Assembly: GCF_011047315.1 (NCBI RefSeq)
Contig: NZ_CP049259.1
Coordinates: 372,001 to 436,000 of the forward strand
Source: Altererythrobacter sp. BO-6
Lineage (GTDB): Bacteria; Pseudomonadota; Alphaproteobacteria; Sphingomonadales; Sphingomonadaceae
Direction of reading: 5' to 3'
DNA: 64,000 nucleotides
This document shows, piece by piece, positions 18,557 through 27,579 of the stretch (positions are counted from its first letter, which is position 1; each line of letters opens with the position of its first letter). A model generated the notes under the pieces. That model did no database searches, was not told where the DNA came from, and was given only the letters and a program-made list of their open reading frames with translations. The position numbers and the translations under genes were made by a program.

Positions 18557-18609
18557 TTATACTGGTTTTCAACCGAAACATGCCGGCAGATCGCCCCGCT
18601 GCGTGATAA

Positions 18610-18945
18610 TCAGGCGGCCTTTTCGCCTTTGCCCAGCGACTTCTTCTGTTCCATCCGCTGGTTGTAGAGATGGTCGACGATCGCGGGATGCATCTTGCCC
18701 TCGAAAGCGATACCGGCATGCTCCCCTTCGACCCAGACAATCTTGCCCAGCGGCGTACGCACGCCGTCGATCTTGAGAATCACGTTCTCGCCTTCTTCGG
18801 CAAAACCGTGGCGCCCCTTGATCTTGCAGCCGCCTTCGGACACGTCGACCACTTCGACGTAGAGCGTGCGCGAACGCATGCGTCCCTGCACCAGCAGGTC
18901 GAGCCGTTTCCGATCGGCAGAGCGGGTCGATTCAATCCCTTCCAT
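18610..18945 (-). CDS. PilZ-domain (c-di-GMP-binding) protein
   Basis: A single-domain PilZ protein of 111 residues. Both c-di-GMP ligand motifs are present: RxxxR as RSADR (residues 8-12) and D/N-x-S-x-x-G as DVSEGG (34-39). The strands following them (CKIKGRHGF, NVILKIDG, GKIVWVEGEHAGIAFEG) fit the six-stranded barrel. No other domain or membrane segment is present. It lies between imuB and dnaE2 on the same strand. There are 87 bp before it, and 109 bp with a LexA box after it, so it could be read through from imuAB or have its own promoter. Output target unknown. Confidence 0.88.
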   Translation of the reverse strand: MEGIESTRSADRKRLDLLVQGRMRSRTLYVEVVDVSEGGCKIKGRHGFAEEGENVILKIDGVRTPLGKIVWVEGEHAGIAFEGKMHPAIVDHLYNQRMEQKKSLGKGEKAA

Positions 18946-19032
18946 GGAAGCGATTATGACGAAAAAGCGTAAAGAAAAGTCTATCGAAACATTTCGCTTA
19001 TTTTATAGTGCCTTGGCTGTTAACCAGTCCCG

Positions 19033-20634
19033 CTAACCCCAAATTCCGTGTAGATACCAGAGCGGCAGGTCGCCCCTGCCGTCACCCGCCAGGCCATGGC
19101 GATAGATCCAGTATCGCCGCCCCCCGTCATCCTCGATCCGGTAGTAATCGCGTAGCCGCGCGGTCGAACGCTCGCGCCACCATTCGGGCGCGATCCGCTC
19201 CGGCCCTTCCACCCGTCTGACCTCGCGCACAGAACCGCGCCAGCGGAACGCCTTGGGATACCCATCGGGCGTGGCATAGAGCACCGCGATCGCCTCTGGC
19301 CGGTCGAGCAGTTTGAGCGGGCGCTGGTGAAACGCCAGTTCGCCCTGGGTGGCAGGCTCCGGCTCGAGTGGCGGCTGCCAACGCTGCGCACGCTCAGGCA
19401 AATGGCTGGCATGCGGCACCGGGCGGCGGATCGCCTGCGGGCCAAGCCGCACCGACAGCCGGTCAATACAGGCGCTGAGCGAGGTGCCATGCGCCTCCGC
19501 AGCGCTTTCGATATCGCGCTGGTCAAGCGCCAGCGGCTCGGCCCAACTGGCCCGCAAACGCAACAGCTCGATCCCGAACCCCGCGTCGATATCGTCCAGC
19601 TTCGCGGCAAATAACCGGCAAATATGCGCAGGATCGCGGGCAGCAGCGGAAAGTTCGAGCGCGCGGACCAGCACTTCGCCGTCGACCCGCCACAGGGCCA
19701 GTTCAAGCCGCCGGGCACCCTGCCCCTTGCCCTCCAGCTCGCGCGCCATGTCGGCGGCAAGGTCGCGCAGCACATGGTCGAGCAACTCACGATGGCGGAT
19801 CGGCTCCATCAGGCGCCGCTCGACCAGCGGGACATGCTGCGGCAGCACCGGCAGCAGCGGTTCAGGCACACGGCCGAGCAGTTGGTCCATCCGCACCAGC
19901 GGATTGGCGGCGGGCGATTTGCGATTGCGGAAACGGCGCTGGAGCGCGTCGCGCCCTACCCCGCCAAGTTCGCCGAGCCGCTTGAGGCCCAGGCGGCGCA
20001 GCACGGTCAGCACATCGGGATCGAGCCGCAGCGCGGCCACCTGCAGCTCGGCAAGCCGCATCGCCGCATCGTCATCCGGAGCCAGGATCGCGCGATCCGG
20101 ACCGTAATGCGCCAGCGCCCAGGCCGCCCCCGCCGTGGGCGCGATCGCCAGCCTGGCGGAGAGGCCGCGCGCCGCGAATGCCGCCTCTGCATCGGCCAGC
20201 AACCGCCGTTCACCGCCGAACAGATGCGCCACTGCGGTAACGTCGACGATCAGTCCGTCAGGCGGATCAAGCGCGCCCCACGGCCCCCAGCGCCGCGCCC
20301 ACAGAGCCAGCTTCTCCAGGAAAGCGAGGTCGCCCGCCGGATCGGATGGTGCAGTCTTGATATCAGGGCAGAGCGTGCGCGCATCGGCCAGCATCATCCC
20401 CGCCCGCGCACCGGCTGCCCGCCCTGCCGCATTGGCAGCGGCGATACGCGGGCCATGCGCGGTCTCCGCGATCAGCACGGTGGGCGCGGCATCCGCCCCT
20501 TCGCCGCGCGGGATAGCGTTAGCGAGCCGCCAGCGCTCGACCGAAAGCTGCGCCAACCAGATCGACATGATCCGGCGCGGCGGCCCCTGAGGGGATGCTG
20601 TAAGGTCGGCGGGCGACGAGGGCTGTGCCGTCAT
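19033..20634 (-). CDS. imuB: ImuB, Y-family-polymerase-like mutasome protein
   Basis: A DNA polymerase Y-family homologue that acts as the non-catalytic hub linking DnaE2 to the sliding clamp during SOS mutagenesis; 533 residues. Characteristic segments are VLIAETAHGPRIAAANAAG, GMMLADARTLCPDI, DGLIVDVTAVAHLFGGE, LRRLGLKRLGELGGV, and the C-terminal REVRRVEGPERIAPEWW and YRIEDDGGRRYWIYRHG. The open frame runs further upstream, but ATG 20634 has a GGAG ribosome-binding site and is preferred; ATG 20568 (MSIWLAQLSVERW) is the alternative. Even so it starts well inside imuA. Confidence 0.92.
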   Translation of the reverse strand: MTAQPSSPADLTASPQGPPRRIMSIWLAQLSVERWRLANAIPRGEGADAAPTVLIAETAHGPRIAAANAAGRAAGARAGMMLADARTLCPDIKTAPSDPAGDLAFLEKLALWARRWGPWGALDPPDGLIVDVTAVAHLFGGERRLLADAEAAFAARGLSARLAIAPTAGAAWALAHYGPDRAILAPDDDAAMRLAELQVAALRLDPDVLTVLRRLGLKRLGELGGVGRDALQRRFRNRKSPAANPLVRMDQLLGRVPEPLLPVLPQHVPLVERRLMEPIRHRELLDHVLRDLAADMARELEGKGQGARRLELALWRVDGEVLVRALELSAAARDPAHICRLFAAKLDDIDAGFGIELLRLRASWAEPLALDQRDIESAAEAHGTSLSACIDRLSVRLGPQAIRRPVPHASHLPERAQRWQPPLEPEPATQGELAFHQRPLKLLDRPEAIAVLYATPDGYPKAFRWRGSVREVRRVEGPERIAPEWWRERSTARLRDYYRIEDDGGRRYWIYRHGLAGDGRGDLPLWYLHGIWG

Positions 20635-21322
20635 CGCTGAGGCTCCATTCTCCGGGGGGATGCGCGCGGGCGCGGAACAGCTCTGCCCGCCAGGCCGGGG
20701 TACCCGGAGCCTGTGCGTTCCAGCGCGGCGGCGGCGAAGGCGAGGCTGCGACCCTCCACCGCATGCGAGCAGAGGAAAGATCGGGCTGCGCATCAAGCCG
20801 CACCAGCCACAAGGGCACCCCGTGCTTCTCCGCAACCAGGCTAAGCCGGCGCGACGCGGTGAAGCCTAGTGCGCGAGGATTCCCCGCAATCTCCCCCAGC
20901 ACGAAGGCCAGGTCGCGGCAGCGCAGCCCCTCTTCCAGCGCGAACAGCGCATCTTCCGGGTTGCGCGCCTCGACATGGATCAGCCGGTGACGCAGCTCTG
21001 CGGGCAAGCCATGGAGGTAGGGCCGCCCGGTGAGCTTCACCGCCGCCCGGTCCTGCACCCACAGCAGCTGGCGGCGATCCTCTTGCGCGGGCTCGAGCGC
21101 GCGTGCCGCCACCTTCAGCGCATCGCGCGCCAGCGCCAAAGCAAGCCCCGCCCCGCTCGCCTCATCGCCGGGCGCGAAAATCTCGTTATGCATCGGTGCA
21201 GCCAGCCCCGGGCGCCAGCGCGGCAAGCGTGTACGAAGCAACGCCGCGGCACTCCCCTGCCCCGCATGGACAGTCGCCTCAGCATCGGTTCTCGCAGTCT
21301 GGAACATAAGCGAATGACTCAT
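20519..21322 (-). CDS. imuA: ImuA, RecA-like mutasome protein
   Basis: A 267-residue RecA/SulA-like protein of the ImuA-ImuB-DnaE2 translesion pathway. Landmarks are LWVQDRAAVKLTGRPYLHGL, HVEARNPEDALFALEEGLRC and LGFTASRRLSLVAEKHGVPLWLVRL, all typical of ImuA. No intact Walker A is visible, as usual for this family. Its 3' end overlaps the imuB start by up to 116 nt. The ATG at 21320-21322 is only 2 bp from a perfect LexA box and has no Shine-Dalgarno, so either the transcript is leaderless or translation begins further in (for example ATG 21307). Confidence 0.9.
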   Translation of the reverse strand: MSHSLMFQTARTDAEATVHAGQGSAAALLRTRLPRWRPGLAAPMHNEIFAPGDEASGAGLALALARDALKVAARALEPAQEDRRQLLWVQDRAAVKLTGRPYLHGLPAELRHRLIHVEARNPEDALFALEEGLRCRDLAFVLGEIAGNPRALGFTASRRLSLVAEKHGVPLWLVRLDAQPDLSSARMRWRVAASPSPPPRWNAQAPGTPAWRAELFRARAHPPGEWSLSDDGTALVARRPYSIPSGAAAPDHVDLVGAAFGRALAAR

Positions 21323-21324
21323 AT

Positions 21325-21339
21325 GTTCCTATTATGTTC
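21325..21339 (-). promoter_or_regulatory. LexA (SOS) box upstream of imuA
   Basis: GTTC-CTATTAT-GTTC is a perfect GTTC-N7-GTTC operator. It abuts the annotated imuA start codon (gap of 2 bp), so LexA would cover the transcription start region. Confidence 0.92.
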
Positions 21340-21373
21340 CATATCGTCGCGATTCGCAATCGCTGCCCCAAAT

Positions 21374-21401
21374 GAAAAGGGCCGCCCCGAAGGACGGCCC
21401 T
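21374..21401 (-). terminator. Rho-independent terminator of the amino-acid permease gene
   Basis: On the minus strand the hairpin AGGGCCGTCC-TTCG-GGGCGGCCCT (21378-21401) is followed by TTTTCATTT. It lies 22 bp after the permease stop and shields imuA from read-through. Confidence 0.85.
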
Positions 21402-21422
21402 CAAGAACATGCCAAAGCGCGA

Positions 21423-23000
21423 TCAATCGCGCGGCGGATGGATCGGAACCATCGTTTCCTCTCCCCCGATATCGTCCACGACTTCAACAATCCCGCGCCC
21501 CAGGTGGCTGCTGCCGCGCGAATACAGCAGATAGATCACAATCCCGATCAGGCCCCATCCGGGAAGGAACAGCATCGCCGCGGTCGGAAGGTTGAAGAAC
21601 AGGAGCACGCAGCCGAGGATCGTGAGCGGCGCGACCAACCAAACCGCAGGAACGCGGAAATGCCGCTGGCGCGTCGGGTCCTTCACCCGCAGCACCATCA
21701 CCGCAACCGCCACCATCAGGAAAGCGTAAAGCGTGCCCGCGTTGGAAATGTCAGCCAGCTGCCCGACCGGGAAGAAAGCCGCACCGATTGCCACTGCCAC
21801 GCCGGTCATGATCGTGACGACATGCGGCGTCTTGAACTTCGGATGCACTGCGCTGAGCTTCTCAGGCAGCAAGCCATCACGGCTCATCACGAAGAAAATG
21901 CGCGTCTGGCCGAAGATCAGCACAAGGATCACCGAAGGCAGCGCCAGGAACGCCGCGATGCCCAGCATATTGCCAATCCCTGAGAAGCCGATCGCACGCA
22001 GCACATGCGCCAGCGCTTCGTTCGAACAGACCAGCGCCCCGGCATGTTCAGGCATAGCGCATTGACGGGCCAGCTCGGCCGAACCAGCCTCAAGCGGGAA
22101 GCCTGCAGCATCCATGATCGGCTGGCCGCCCAGCGTGCCGATCGCGCCGGCGGCGACGAGGATGTAGAACACCGTGCAGAACAGCAGCGATCCCACCAGC
22201 CCGATCGGCACGTTGCGCTGCGGATCTTTGGTCTCCTCAGCCGCCGTTGAAACCGCGTCAAACCCGACATAGGCGAAGAACATCGTCGCCGCTGCGCCCA
22301 CGGCACCCACGCCCGTGCCCCATCCGCCGAACAGCCCGGCAGGCAAGAACGGGTTGAACTTGTCCGCGCTGAATTCGGAGCTGCTCAGTGTCAGGGCGAT
22401 AAAGGCAGTCAAAGCCGTGACCTTGATCGCCACGAGGATCGCATTGACCTTCGCGCTCTCGCTGGTCCCGATCACCAGCAAGCCAGTAACCAGCAAAGCG
22501 ATAACCAGCGCAGGCAAGTTGATCAAACCACCTTCTGCGCCGCCGAGTGCCAACGGCCCGGCACTAAGCCATGCAGGGAGCTGTATTCCCAGGAATTCGT
22601 TGAGAATCGTCCCCGTAAAATAGCCGGACCAGCCGACAGAAACGGCGCTGGCTGCAATGGCATATTCCATGATCAGCGCCCAGCCGACCGTCCATGCGAA
22701 GAACTCGCCAATGGTGGCGTAGCTGTAGGTATAGGCGCTGCCCGCGACCGGGATCATTGCTGCGATCTCGGCGTAACATAGCGCCGCCACGATACAAACC
22801 AGTCCGGCAATAGCGAAGGCGATCATCAGGCCGGGCCCGGCCTTTTGCGCGCCGACAGCCGTCAGCACGAAAATGCCCGTGCCAATCACGCAACCGATGC
22901 CCAACAGGGTCAATTGCAGCCAGCCGAGCGAGCGATGTAACGATTTCTTCTCCGCCGTCGCGAGGATCGCGTCGAGCGGCTTGATCCGGTCAAGCAGCAT
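21423..23000 (-). CDS. Amino-acid permease (APC superfamily, CAT-like)
   Basis: An inner-membrane amino-acid transporter of 525 residues with about 12-14 predicted helices. The unwound first helix carries the APC signature IGCVIGTGIFVLTAVGA. GSAYTYSYATIGEFFAWTVGW follows, then FFAYVGFDAVSTAAEETKDPQRNVPIGL, which is strongly typical of the cationic-amino-acid-transporter (YfnA/CAT) group. A periplasmic loop with two cysteines (about residues 310-325) lies between helices. The substrate is not determinable from sequence alone. A clear terminator follows. The SNF-type transporter gene lies upstream on the same strand. Confidence 0.9.
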   Translation of the reverse strand: MLLDRIKPLDAILATAEKKSLHRSLGWLQLTLLGIGCVIGTGIFVLTAVGAQKAGPGLMIAFAIAGLVCIVAALCYAEIAAMIPVAGSAYTYSYATIGEFFAWTVGWALIMEYAIAASAVSVGWSGYFTGTILNEFLGIQLPAWLSAGPLALGGAEGGLINLPALVIALLVTGLLVIGTSESAKVNAILVAIKVTALTAFIALTLSSSEFSADKFNPFLPAGLFGGWGTGVGAVGAAATMFFAYVGFDAVSTAAEETKDPQRNVPIGLVGSLLFCTVFYILVAAGAIGTLGGQPIMDAAGFPLEAGSAELARQCAMPEHAGALVCSNEALAHVLRAIGFSGIGNMLGIAAFLALPSVILVLIFGQTRIFFVMSRDGLLPEKLSAVHPKFKTPHVVTIMTGVAVAIGAAFFPVGQLADISNAGTLYAFLMVAVAVMVLRVKDPTRQRHFRVPAVWLVAPLTILGCVLLFFNLPTAAMLFLPGWGLIGIVIYLLYSRGSSHLGRGIVEVVDDIGGEETMVPIHPPRD

Positions 23001-23101
23001 GCATCAAGTTCCGGTGACCCGAAGCGAGCCCTCCCCGCCCAGCCGGTCCCGGCATCAATACGCGCTATTACCCTAGCGAGAAACGGATTTCTTCGCGGCT
23101 T

Positions 23102-24502
23102 CTAGCCGAAAAGCCCGACCAGCATGATCGCAGCGAGCGCCAAGGGGCAGACATAACGCACCAGCGCGCGCCAGGTCTGGTGAAGCACGCCGTCGAGGCC
23201 GTTCTCCTCGTCGATCAGCTTTGCATCGGCCACCCAGCCAACGAAAATGCAGGTCAGGATCGCGCCGATCGGCATGAACAGCTTGGCGGTCACTCCGTCC
23301 AATGCGTCGAAGAAATTCGCCTCGGCAAAGATCGGGATGAAAGCCAAGGGGCGGAACTCCGCCAATTCGTTGAAGGAAAGCGCGGACAGGATGCCAAGGA
23401 TCGCTGCCCCCAGACCGACGATCAGTGTCGCCGCAACACGGGAAATGCCGAATTTCTCGAACACATAGGCCGTCGGCGCCTCCAGCAGCGAAACCGAGCT
23501 GGTCAGCGCCGCAAAGAACACCATGATGAAGAACGCAAGCCCGATCAGCGACCCGAATGGCATCGCCTGGAACGCGATCGGCAGCGACTGGAACATCAGG
23601 CCCGGACCAGCGCTCGCCGAAAGGCCGGCCGCGAACACGATCGGGAAAATCGCGAGACCAGCCAGCATCGCCACGGCCGTATCTGCGCCCGCGATTATGC
23701 CCGAGGTCTCGGCAAGGTTGGTGTCGCGATTGGCATAGGCGCCATAGGTCATCATGCCGGCAACCCCGAGCGACAGCGAGAAGAACGCCTGTCCAACCGC
23801 TGCTAGCATCACCTCGCCCGTCAATTTCGAGAAATCGAAGGTGAAGAGATAGCTAACCGCCTGCCCAAAATTGCCGGTGAAGGCGCCGTAAATAGTAATG
23901 CCCAGGAACAGCACGAAAAACACCGGCATAAGGTAAACCGCGACCCACTCAATCCCGCTGGCGATGCCGCGCGCAACGAAGAACATCGTCACTGCCAGGA
24001 AACCGAGATTGAGCCCGACCATTAGCGCGCCATCTCCGAACATTCCGGGGAGCAGGCCTTCGATATCCTCGGCAGCGCGACCTTCGAACGCACCGCCGGT
24101 CAACCCGGTCTGGAAAAGGTCACCCAGGAAAACACCCACATAATAAAGGACCCAGCCGCCCACCACGCAGTAAAAACTCAGGATCAGGAAAGCGGCAAAC
24201 ACTCCCAGCGAAGCGAGTACGCTCCAGCCCTCAGGCGCGTTGGAATCGCGGGCAAGGCGGCGCACGCTTTCCGGTGCATTGGCCTGGCCGTGACGCCCGA
24301 CAAGGATCTCCGAGAGAAGGACCGGAAGGCCTATCAGCAAAACGCAGAAAATGTAGAACAGGACGAAGGCGCCGCCGCCATTCTCGCCCGCCTCTGCCGG
24401 AAAGCGCCACATGTTCCCGAGCCCGACAGCGGAACCCACCGCGGCCAGAATGAACGCACTGCGCGATGACCAGTTTTCGTGGCCTGAACCTGCTACTGCC
24501 AT
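23102..24502 (-). CDS. Sodium-dependent transporter of the NSS/SNF family
   Basis: A sodium-coupled symporter related to LeuT/MhsT, 466 residues and about 11-12 helices. The start is WSSRSAFILAAVGSAVGLGN-MWRFP, the first helix holding the sodium and substrate sites. GGAFVLFYIFCVLLIGLPV and the central SLGVAGMMTYGAYANRDTNL follow, and the helix-8 equivalent is FFAALTSSVSLLEAPTAYV. Bacterial members mostly import amino acids such as tryptophan, tyrosine or leucine; the substrate here is unknown. It is divergent from panB with a 119-bp shared promoter region. Confidence 0.93.
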   Translation of the reverse strand: MAVAGSGHENWSSRSAFILAAVGSAVGLGNMWRFPAEAGENGGGAFVLFYIFCVLLIGLPVLLSEILVGRHGQANAPESVRRLARDSNAPEGWSVLASLGVFAAFLILSFYCVVGGWVLYYVGVFLGDLFQTGLTGGAFEGRAAEDIEGLLPGMFGDGALMVGLNLGFLAVTMFFVARGIASGIEWVAVYLMPVFFVLFLGITIYGAFTGNFGQAVSYLFTFDFSKLTGEVMLAAVGQAFFSLSLGVAGMMTYGAYANRDTNLAETSGIIAGADTAVAMLAGLAIFPIVFAAGLSASAGPGLMFQSLPIAFQAMPFGSLIGLAFFIMVFFAALTSSVSLLEAPTAYVFEKFGISRVAATLIVGLGAAILGILSALSFNELAEFRPLAFIPIFAEANFFDALDGVTAKLFMPIGAILTCIFVGWVADAKLIDEENGLDGVLHQTWRALVRYVCPLALAAIMLVGLFG

Positions 24503-24585
24503 GATCAGATGTTTATCCTGTTCCGCTTTTCCGGGACATTTCGAAAGCGCTTACTGCCCAGAAATTCCCCGACAGTCGAGCGAAC

Positions 24586-24597
24586 ATTTGCGCAAAT
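24586..24597. promoter_or_regulatory. Palindrome ATTTGCGCAAAT in the SNF transporter/panB gap
   Basis: A perfect 12-bp inverted repeat 25 bp before the panB start and 84 bp before the divergent transporter start. It could be an operator for either gene. No family is recognised from it. Confidence 0.3.
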
Positions 24598-24621
24598 CCC
24601 CCGCTCGTCTAAAAGCGCGGC

Positions 24622-25494
24622 ATGTCCACAACGTTCCAGCTCGATACATCGACCAGTCGCGCCCACCCGACCCCGCAACCAATGCGGCGTTTGACAGTGC
24701 CGGCCATCCGGCGGCGCAAGAAGGACGGTGTTACAGAAGAGCCGATCGTGATGTTGACGGCCTACACCGCGCGGCAAGCGCAATTACTGGATGCGCATTG
24801 CGACATCCTGCTGGTGGGGGATTCGCTGGCTCAGGTAATTTACGGGCTGGATTCCACTGTGCCGGTTACGCTGGAGATGATGGCCAATCACGCTGCGGCG
24901 GTGGTCCGCGGATCGTATCATTCTGTCGTGGTGGTCGATATGCCGTTCGGCGCCTACGAGGCTTCGAAAGAAAAGGCCTTCGAAAGCGCCTCTTTCCTCC
25001 TCAAGGCCAGCGGTGCCGCAGCGGTGAAGCTTGAAGGGGGAGAAGCGATGGCGGAAACCGTCGCATTCCTCAATCAGCGCGGGATCCCGGTGATGGGACA
25101 TGTCGGGCTGACCCCGCAAGCCGTCAATGTGCTGGGCGGCTATGCCGCGCGCGGGCGCAGCGATACAGAGGCGGAAAAGATCGTCAACGACGCGAGAGCT
25201 CTCGACAATGCCGGAGCCTTTGCCATCGTCATCGAAGGCGTGGTCGAGCCGATCGCGATCGAAGCGACAAAGGCGATCTCATGCCCAACCATCGGGATCG
25301 GAGCATCTGCCCAGTGCGACGGACAAGTGCTGGTGACCGAAGACATGCTTGGCATGTTCGACCGCGTGCCGCGATTTGTGAAGCAATATGAAAATATAGC
25401 GGGCATCATCGAAAAGACCGTGGCGCAATATGCCGAGGAAGTGCGCAATCGCAGCTTCCCGACCCCAGACCAGACTTACCAGCCGAAAGACTGA
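24622..25494 (+). CDS. panB: 3-methyl-2-oxobutanoate hydroxymethyltransferase
   Basis: First enzyme of pantothenate synthesis. It transfers a hydroxymethyl group from methylene-tetrahydrofolate to 2-oxoisovalerate to make ketopantoate. At 290 residues, a normal TIM-barrel PanB with about 20 extra N-terminal residues. Recognisable segments are [70 protein letters not shown] and FVKQYENI. The metal-binding Asp residues (VGDS, VVDMP) and Glu (KLEGG) are present. No panC lies beside it. The start at 24622 has only a weak ribosome-binding site; an internal Met at residue 21 is possible. DUF475 follows after 6 bp. Confidence 0.95.
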   Translation: MSTTFQLDTSTSRAHPTPQPMRRLTVPAIRRRKKDGVTEEPIVMLTAYTARQAQLLDAHCDILLVGDSLAQVIYGLDSTVPVTLEMMANHAAAVVRGSYHSVVVVDMPFGAYEASKEKAFESASFLLKASGAAAVKLEGGEAMAETVAFLNQRGIPVMGHVGLTPQAVNVLGGYAARGRSDTEAEKIVNDARALDNAGAFAIVIEGVVEPIAIEATKAISCPTIGIGASAQCDGQVLVTEDMLGMFDRVPRFVKQYENIAGIIEKTVAQYAEEVRNRSFPTPDQTYQPKD

Positions 25495-25500
25495 CCCCCG

Positions 25501-26583
25501 ATGCAAACGCTGATCCGCTATTACGGCTTTTCGCTGGCCTTTTCCGCGGTCTGCCTTGGACTGGCGGTCTGGTATGGTTGGGCCAGCACTGGCGATATAG
25601 CTGCGACACTAGGAATCCTCTGGATCGTCTTTGTCCTTTCGATCCTGGAGGTTTCGCTCAGCTTCGATAACGCAGTGGTCAATGCGACGGTGCTGCGCAG
25701 GATGGACCCGGTGTGGCAACGGCGTTTCCTGACTTGGGGCATCCTGATCGCAGTCTTCGGCATGCGGATCATCTTTCCCATCGCCATTGTCGCAATTGCG
25801 GCGCAGCTTGGCCCGATCGACGCGATCAACCTGTCGCTCAACAATCCCGACGAATACGAACGGATCGTATCCGCTGCGCACATTGGTATTGCCGGTTTCG
25901 GCGGGGCTTTCCTTGCCATGGTTGGCCTCACCTTCTTCTTCGAAGAGGACAAGGAGATCCATTGGATCTCCGTATTGGAACGCAATATCAATCGCTTTTC
26001 CAGCGTGCCCGCTATCGAGATCGGCCTGGTTTTGAGCGTTATCTACGGGGTTTCGACCATGCTCGCTCCGGACGATGCGATAACGTTCCTGACAGCCGGC
26101 ATCCTTGGCCTTGTAACTTATATCGGTGTGCAGGCGGTCGCTGCACTTCTTGAAGAGCACGAGGCCAAGAAGCGCGCTGCAGGGGTGGTCGTAAAGTCGG
26201 GCCTGGGTGGATTTCTCTACCTGGAAGTGCTCGATGCCAGCTTCAGTTTCGATGGCGTTATCGGCGCTTTTGCGCTGTCCAACAATATGGTGATCATTGC
26301 ACTCGGCCTGTCAGTGGGGGCTATCTTTGTTCGCTCGATCACCATCCATTTAGTCCAGACAGGCACGCTCGCGCAGTATCGCTATCTGGAACACGGCGCA
26401 TTTTGGGCAATCATCGTGCTCGGTGCCATCATGCTGTTTTCGGCTAAGTTCCATATTCCGGAAACCATCACGGGGCTCATCGGCGCGACCTTGATAGGTT
26501 TAAGCTTTTGGTGGTCGGTGCGGCACAACCGACGCGAGGGAACTGAGAAAATCGATCTCAATGCCGCGCCGAAAGACGCTTAG
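25501..26583 (+). CDS. DUF475 integral membrane protein (TerC-related)
   Basis: A 360-residue membrane protein of the DUF475 family, which belongs to the LysE/TerC-type superfamily implicated in metal-ion resistance or export. Two internally similar halves each carry an acidic motif: SLSFDNAVVNATVLRRM in the first and LEVLDASFSFDGVIGAFAL in the second, as in TerC proteins. Between them is FFFEEDKEIHWI-VLERN. About nine hydrophobic helices are visible. It begins 6 bp after panB, so they are probably co-transcribed, although no shared function is evident. It overlaps the convergent SBF-like gene by 26 bp at the 3' end. Confidence 0.88.
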   Translation: MQTLIRYYGFSLAFSAVCLGLAVWYGWASTGDIAATLGILWIVFVLSILEVSLSFDNAVVNATVLRRMDPVWQRRFLTWGILIAVFGMRIIFPIAIVAIAAQLGPIDAINLSLNNPDEYERIVSAAHIGIAGFGGAFLAMVGLTFFFEEDKEIHWISVLERNINRFSSVPAIEIGLVLSVIYGVSTMLAPDDAITFLTAGILGLVTYIGVQAVAALLEEHEAKKRAAGVVVKSGLGGFLYLEVLDASFSFDGVIGAFALSNNMVIIALGLSVGAIFVRSITIHLVQTGTLAQYRYLEHGAFWAIIVLGAIMLFSAKFHIPETITGLIGATLIGLSFWWSVRHNRREGTEKIDLNAAPKDA

Positions 26584-27520
26584 CTATTGGCGCCGCCATG
26601 ATCAGCTGTAGCAGGTGATAGAGCAGCAGTGGTGCAATCACGAACCCGGCCACGTCTGGCGCGAAAAGGATTGCTGCGAGCGGCGCGCCAATCGCGACAC
26701 TCTTCTGCGCCCCAGCAAAGAGGAAGGCTTTGCGATCCGCAACCGGATACCCCAGCATCGCGCTGACGAACCATGCAGCCAGATGCGCGATGACCAAGAA
26801 CGCGACGGTCAATAGCAATAGCCACAACCAGCTGCTGGGATCAAACATGCGGACCAGGCCCTGTTCGACCGCGCCTGACATCGCGACATAGACCGCGATC
26901 CCGATAACGATCCGGTCAAGCCAGACAATGCGGGCCTTGCGTGCAATCACCCAGTCGCGGGTCCAGCGCTGCACGGCTTGCCCTATTACGAAGGGCAAGA
27001 TCAGGATCATCCCAATCCGCACAACCGCTTCAATGCCCACATCCGCGGCTTCGCTGCCTGCCAAGAGGGCGAAAAGCGGCGCGGAAATAAATACGCCGGC
27101 TATGTTGATCAGGGCCGCCCCGACCACCGCCAACGCGATATTTCCGCCAGCGAGCGTGGTGTAGGAAGTCGCCGACTGGATCGTCGATGGTAACGCCCCA
27201 AGGAAAAGGAAGCCGAGCGCCACCTGCGGCGGCAACAGCCCGTCCGCTAGCCTGGCGAAGCCAACTCCACCCAATGCCATGACGCCGAACACCCATATCA
27301 TCAGCGGTGCAAAGTAACGCCAATTCATCAGCCCGCGCGCAATCTCCCCCCGGTCGATGCGCATGCCATTGACCAGGAACAGTACGAAGATGCCGATATT
27401 GGAGACAGTACGCGCTGTCTCGCGAAGTGCGCCCTCTGACGGGAAGACGAGCGCAAGCGCTGTCGCTGCCATGAGGACAGCGATCATCGGGTCAGCAACA
27501 AATGACGCAAACCGGCGCAT
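26558..27520 (-). CDS. SBF-like (bile acid:sodium symporter family) transporter
   Basis: A 320-residue membrane protein of the SBF-like (PF13593-type) branch of the BASS/arsenite-efflux fold, with about ten helices. The recognised core is LGFLFLGALPSTIQSATSYTTLAGGN, equivalent to the crossover region that binds sodium in BASS proteins, then GAALINIAGVFISAPLFALL. C-terminal KAFLFAGAQKSVAIGAPLAAILF is also diagnostic. The substrate is unknown: bacterial members include pantothenate/ketopantoate and organic-anion carriers. It is suggestive that panB lies two genes away, but that is only proximity, and the gene is on the opposite strand. Confidence 0.88.
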   Translation of the reverse strand: MRRFASFVADPMIAVLMAATALALVFPSEGALRETARTVSNIGIFVLFLVNGMRIDRGEIARGLMNWRYFAPLMIWVFGVMALGGVGFARLADGLLPPQVALGFLFLGALPSTIQSATSYTTLAGGNIALAVVGAALINIAGVFISAPLFALLAGSEAADVGIEAVVRIGMILILPFVIGQAVQRWTRDWVIARKARIVWLDRIVIGIAVYVAMSGAVEQGLVRMFDPSSWLWLLLLTVAFLVIAHLAAWFVSAMLGYPVADRKAFLFAGAQKSVAIGAPLAAILFAPDVAGFVIAPLLLYHLLQLIMAAPIAKRLSARH

Positions 27521-27579
27521 CGCGCCGCCCTGCCCTTAGTCCCCAGCCTTGTCGACCCTAAGGTATGAACCGAGCACCG

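Noticed and set aside
20635..20835. N-terminal extension of imuB upstream of 20634
   Set aside because: The extra residues are arginine/proline-rich, lie entirely within imuA, and have no counterpart in ImuB proteins.
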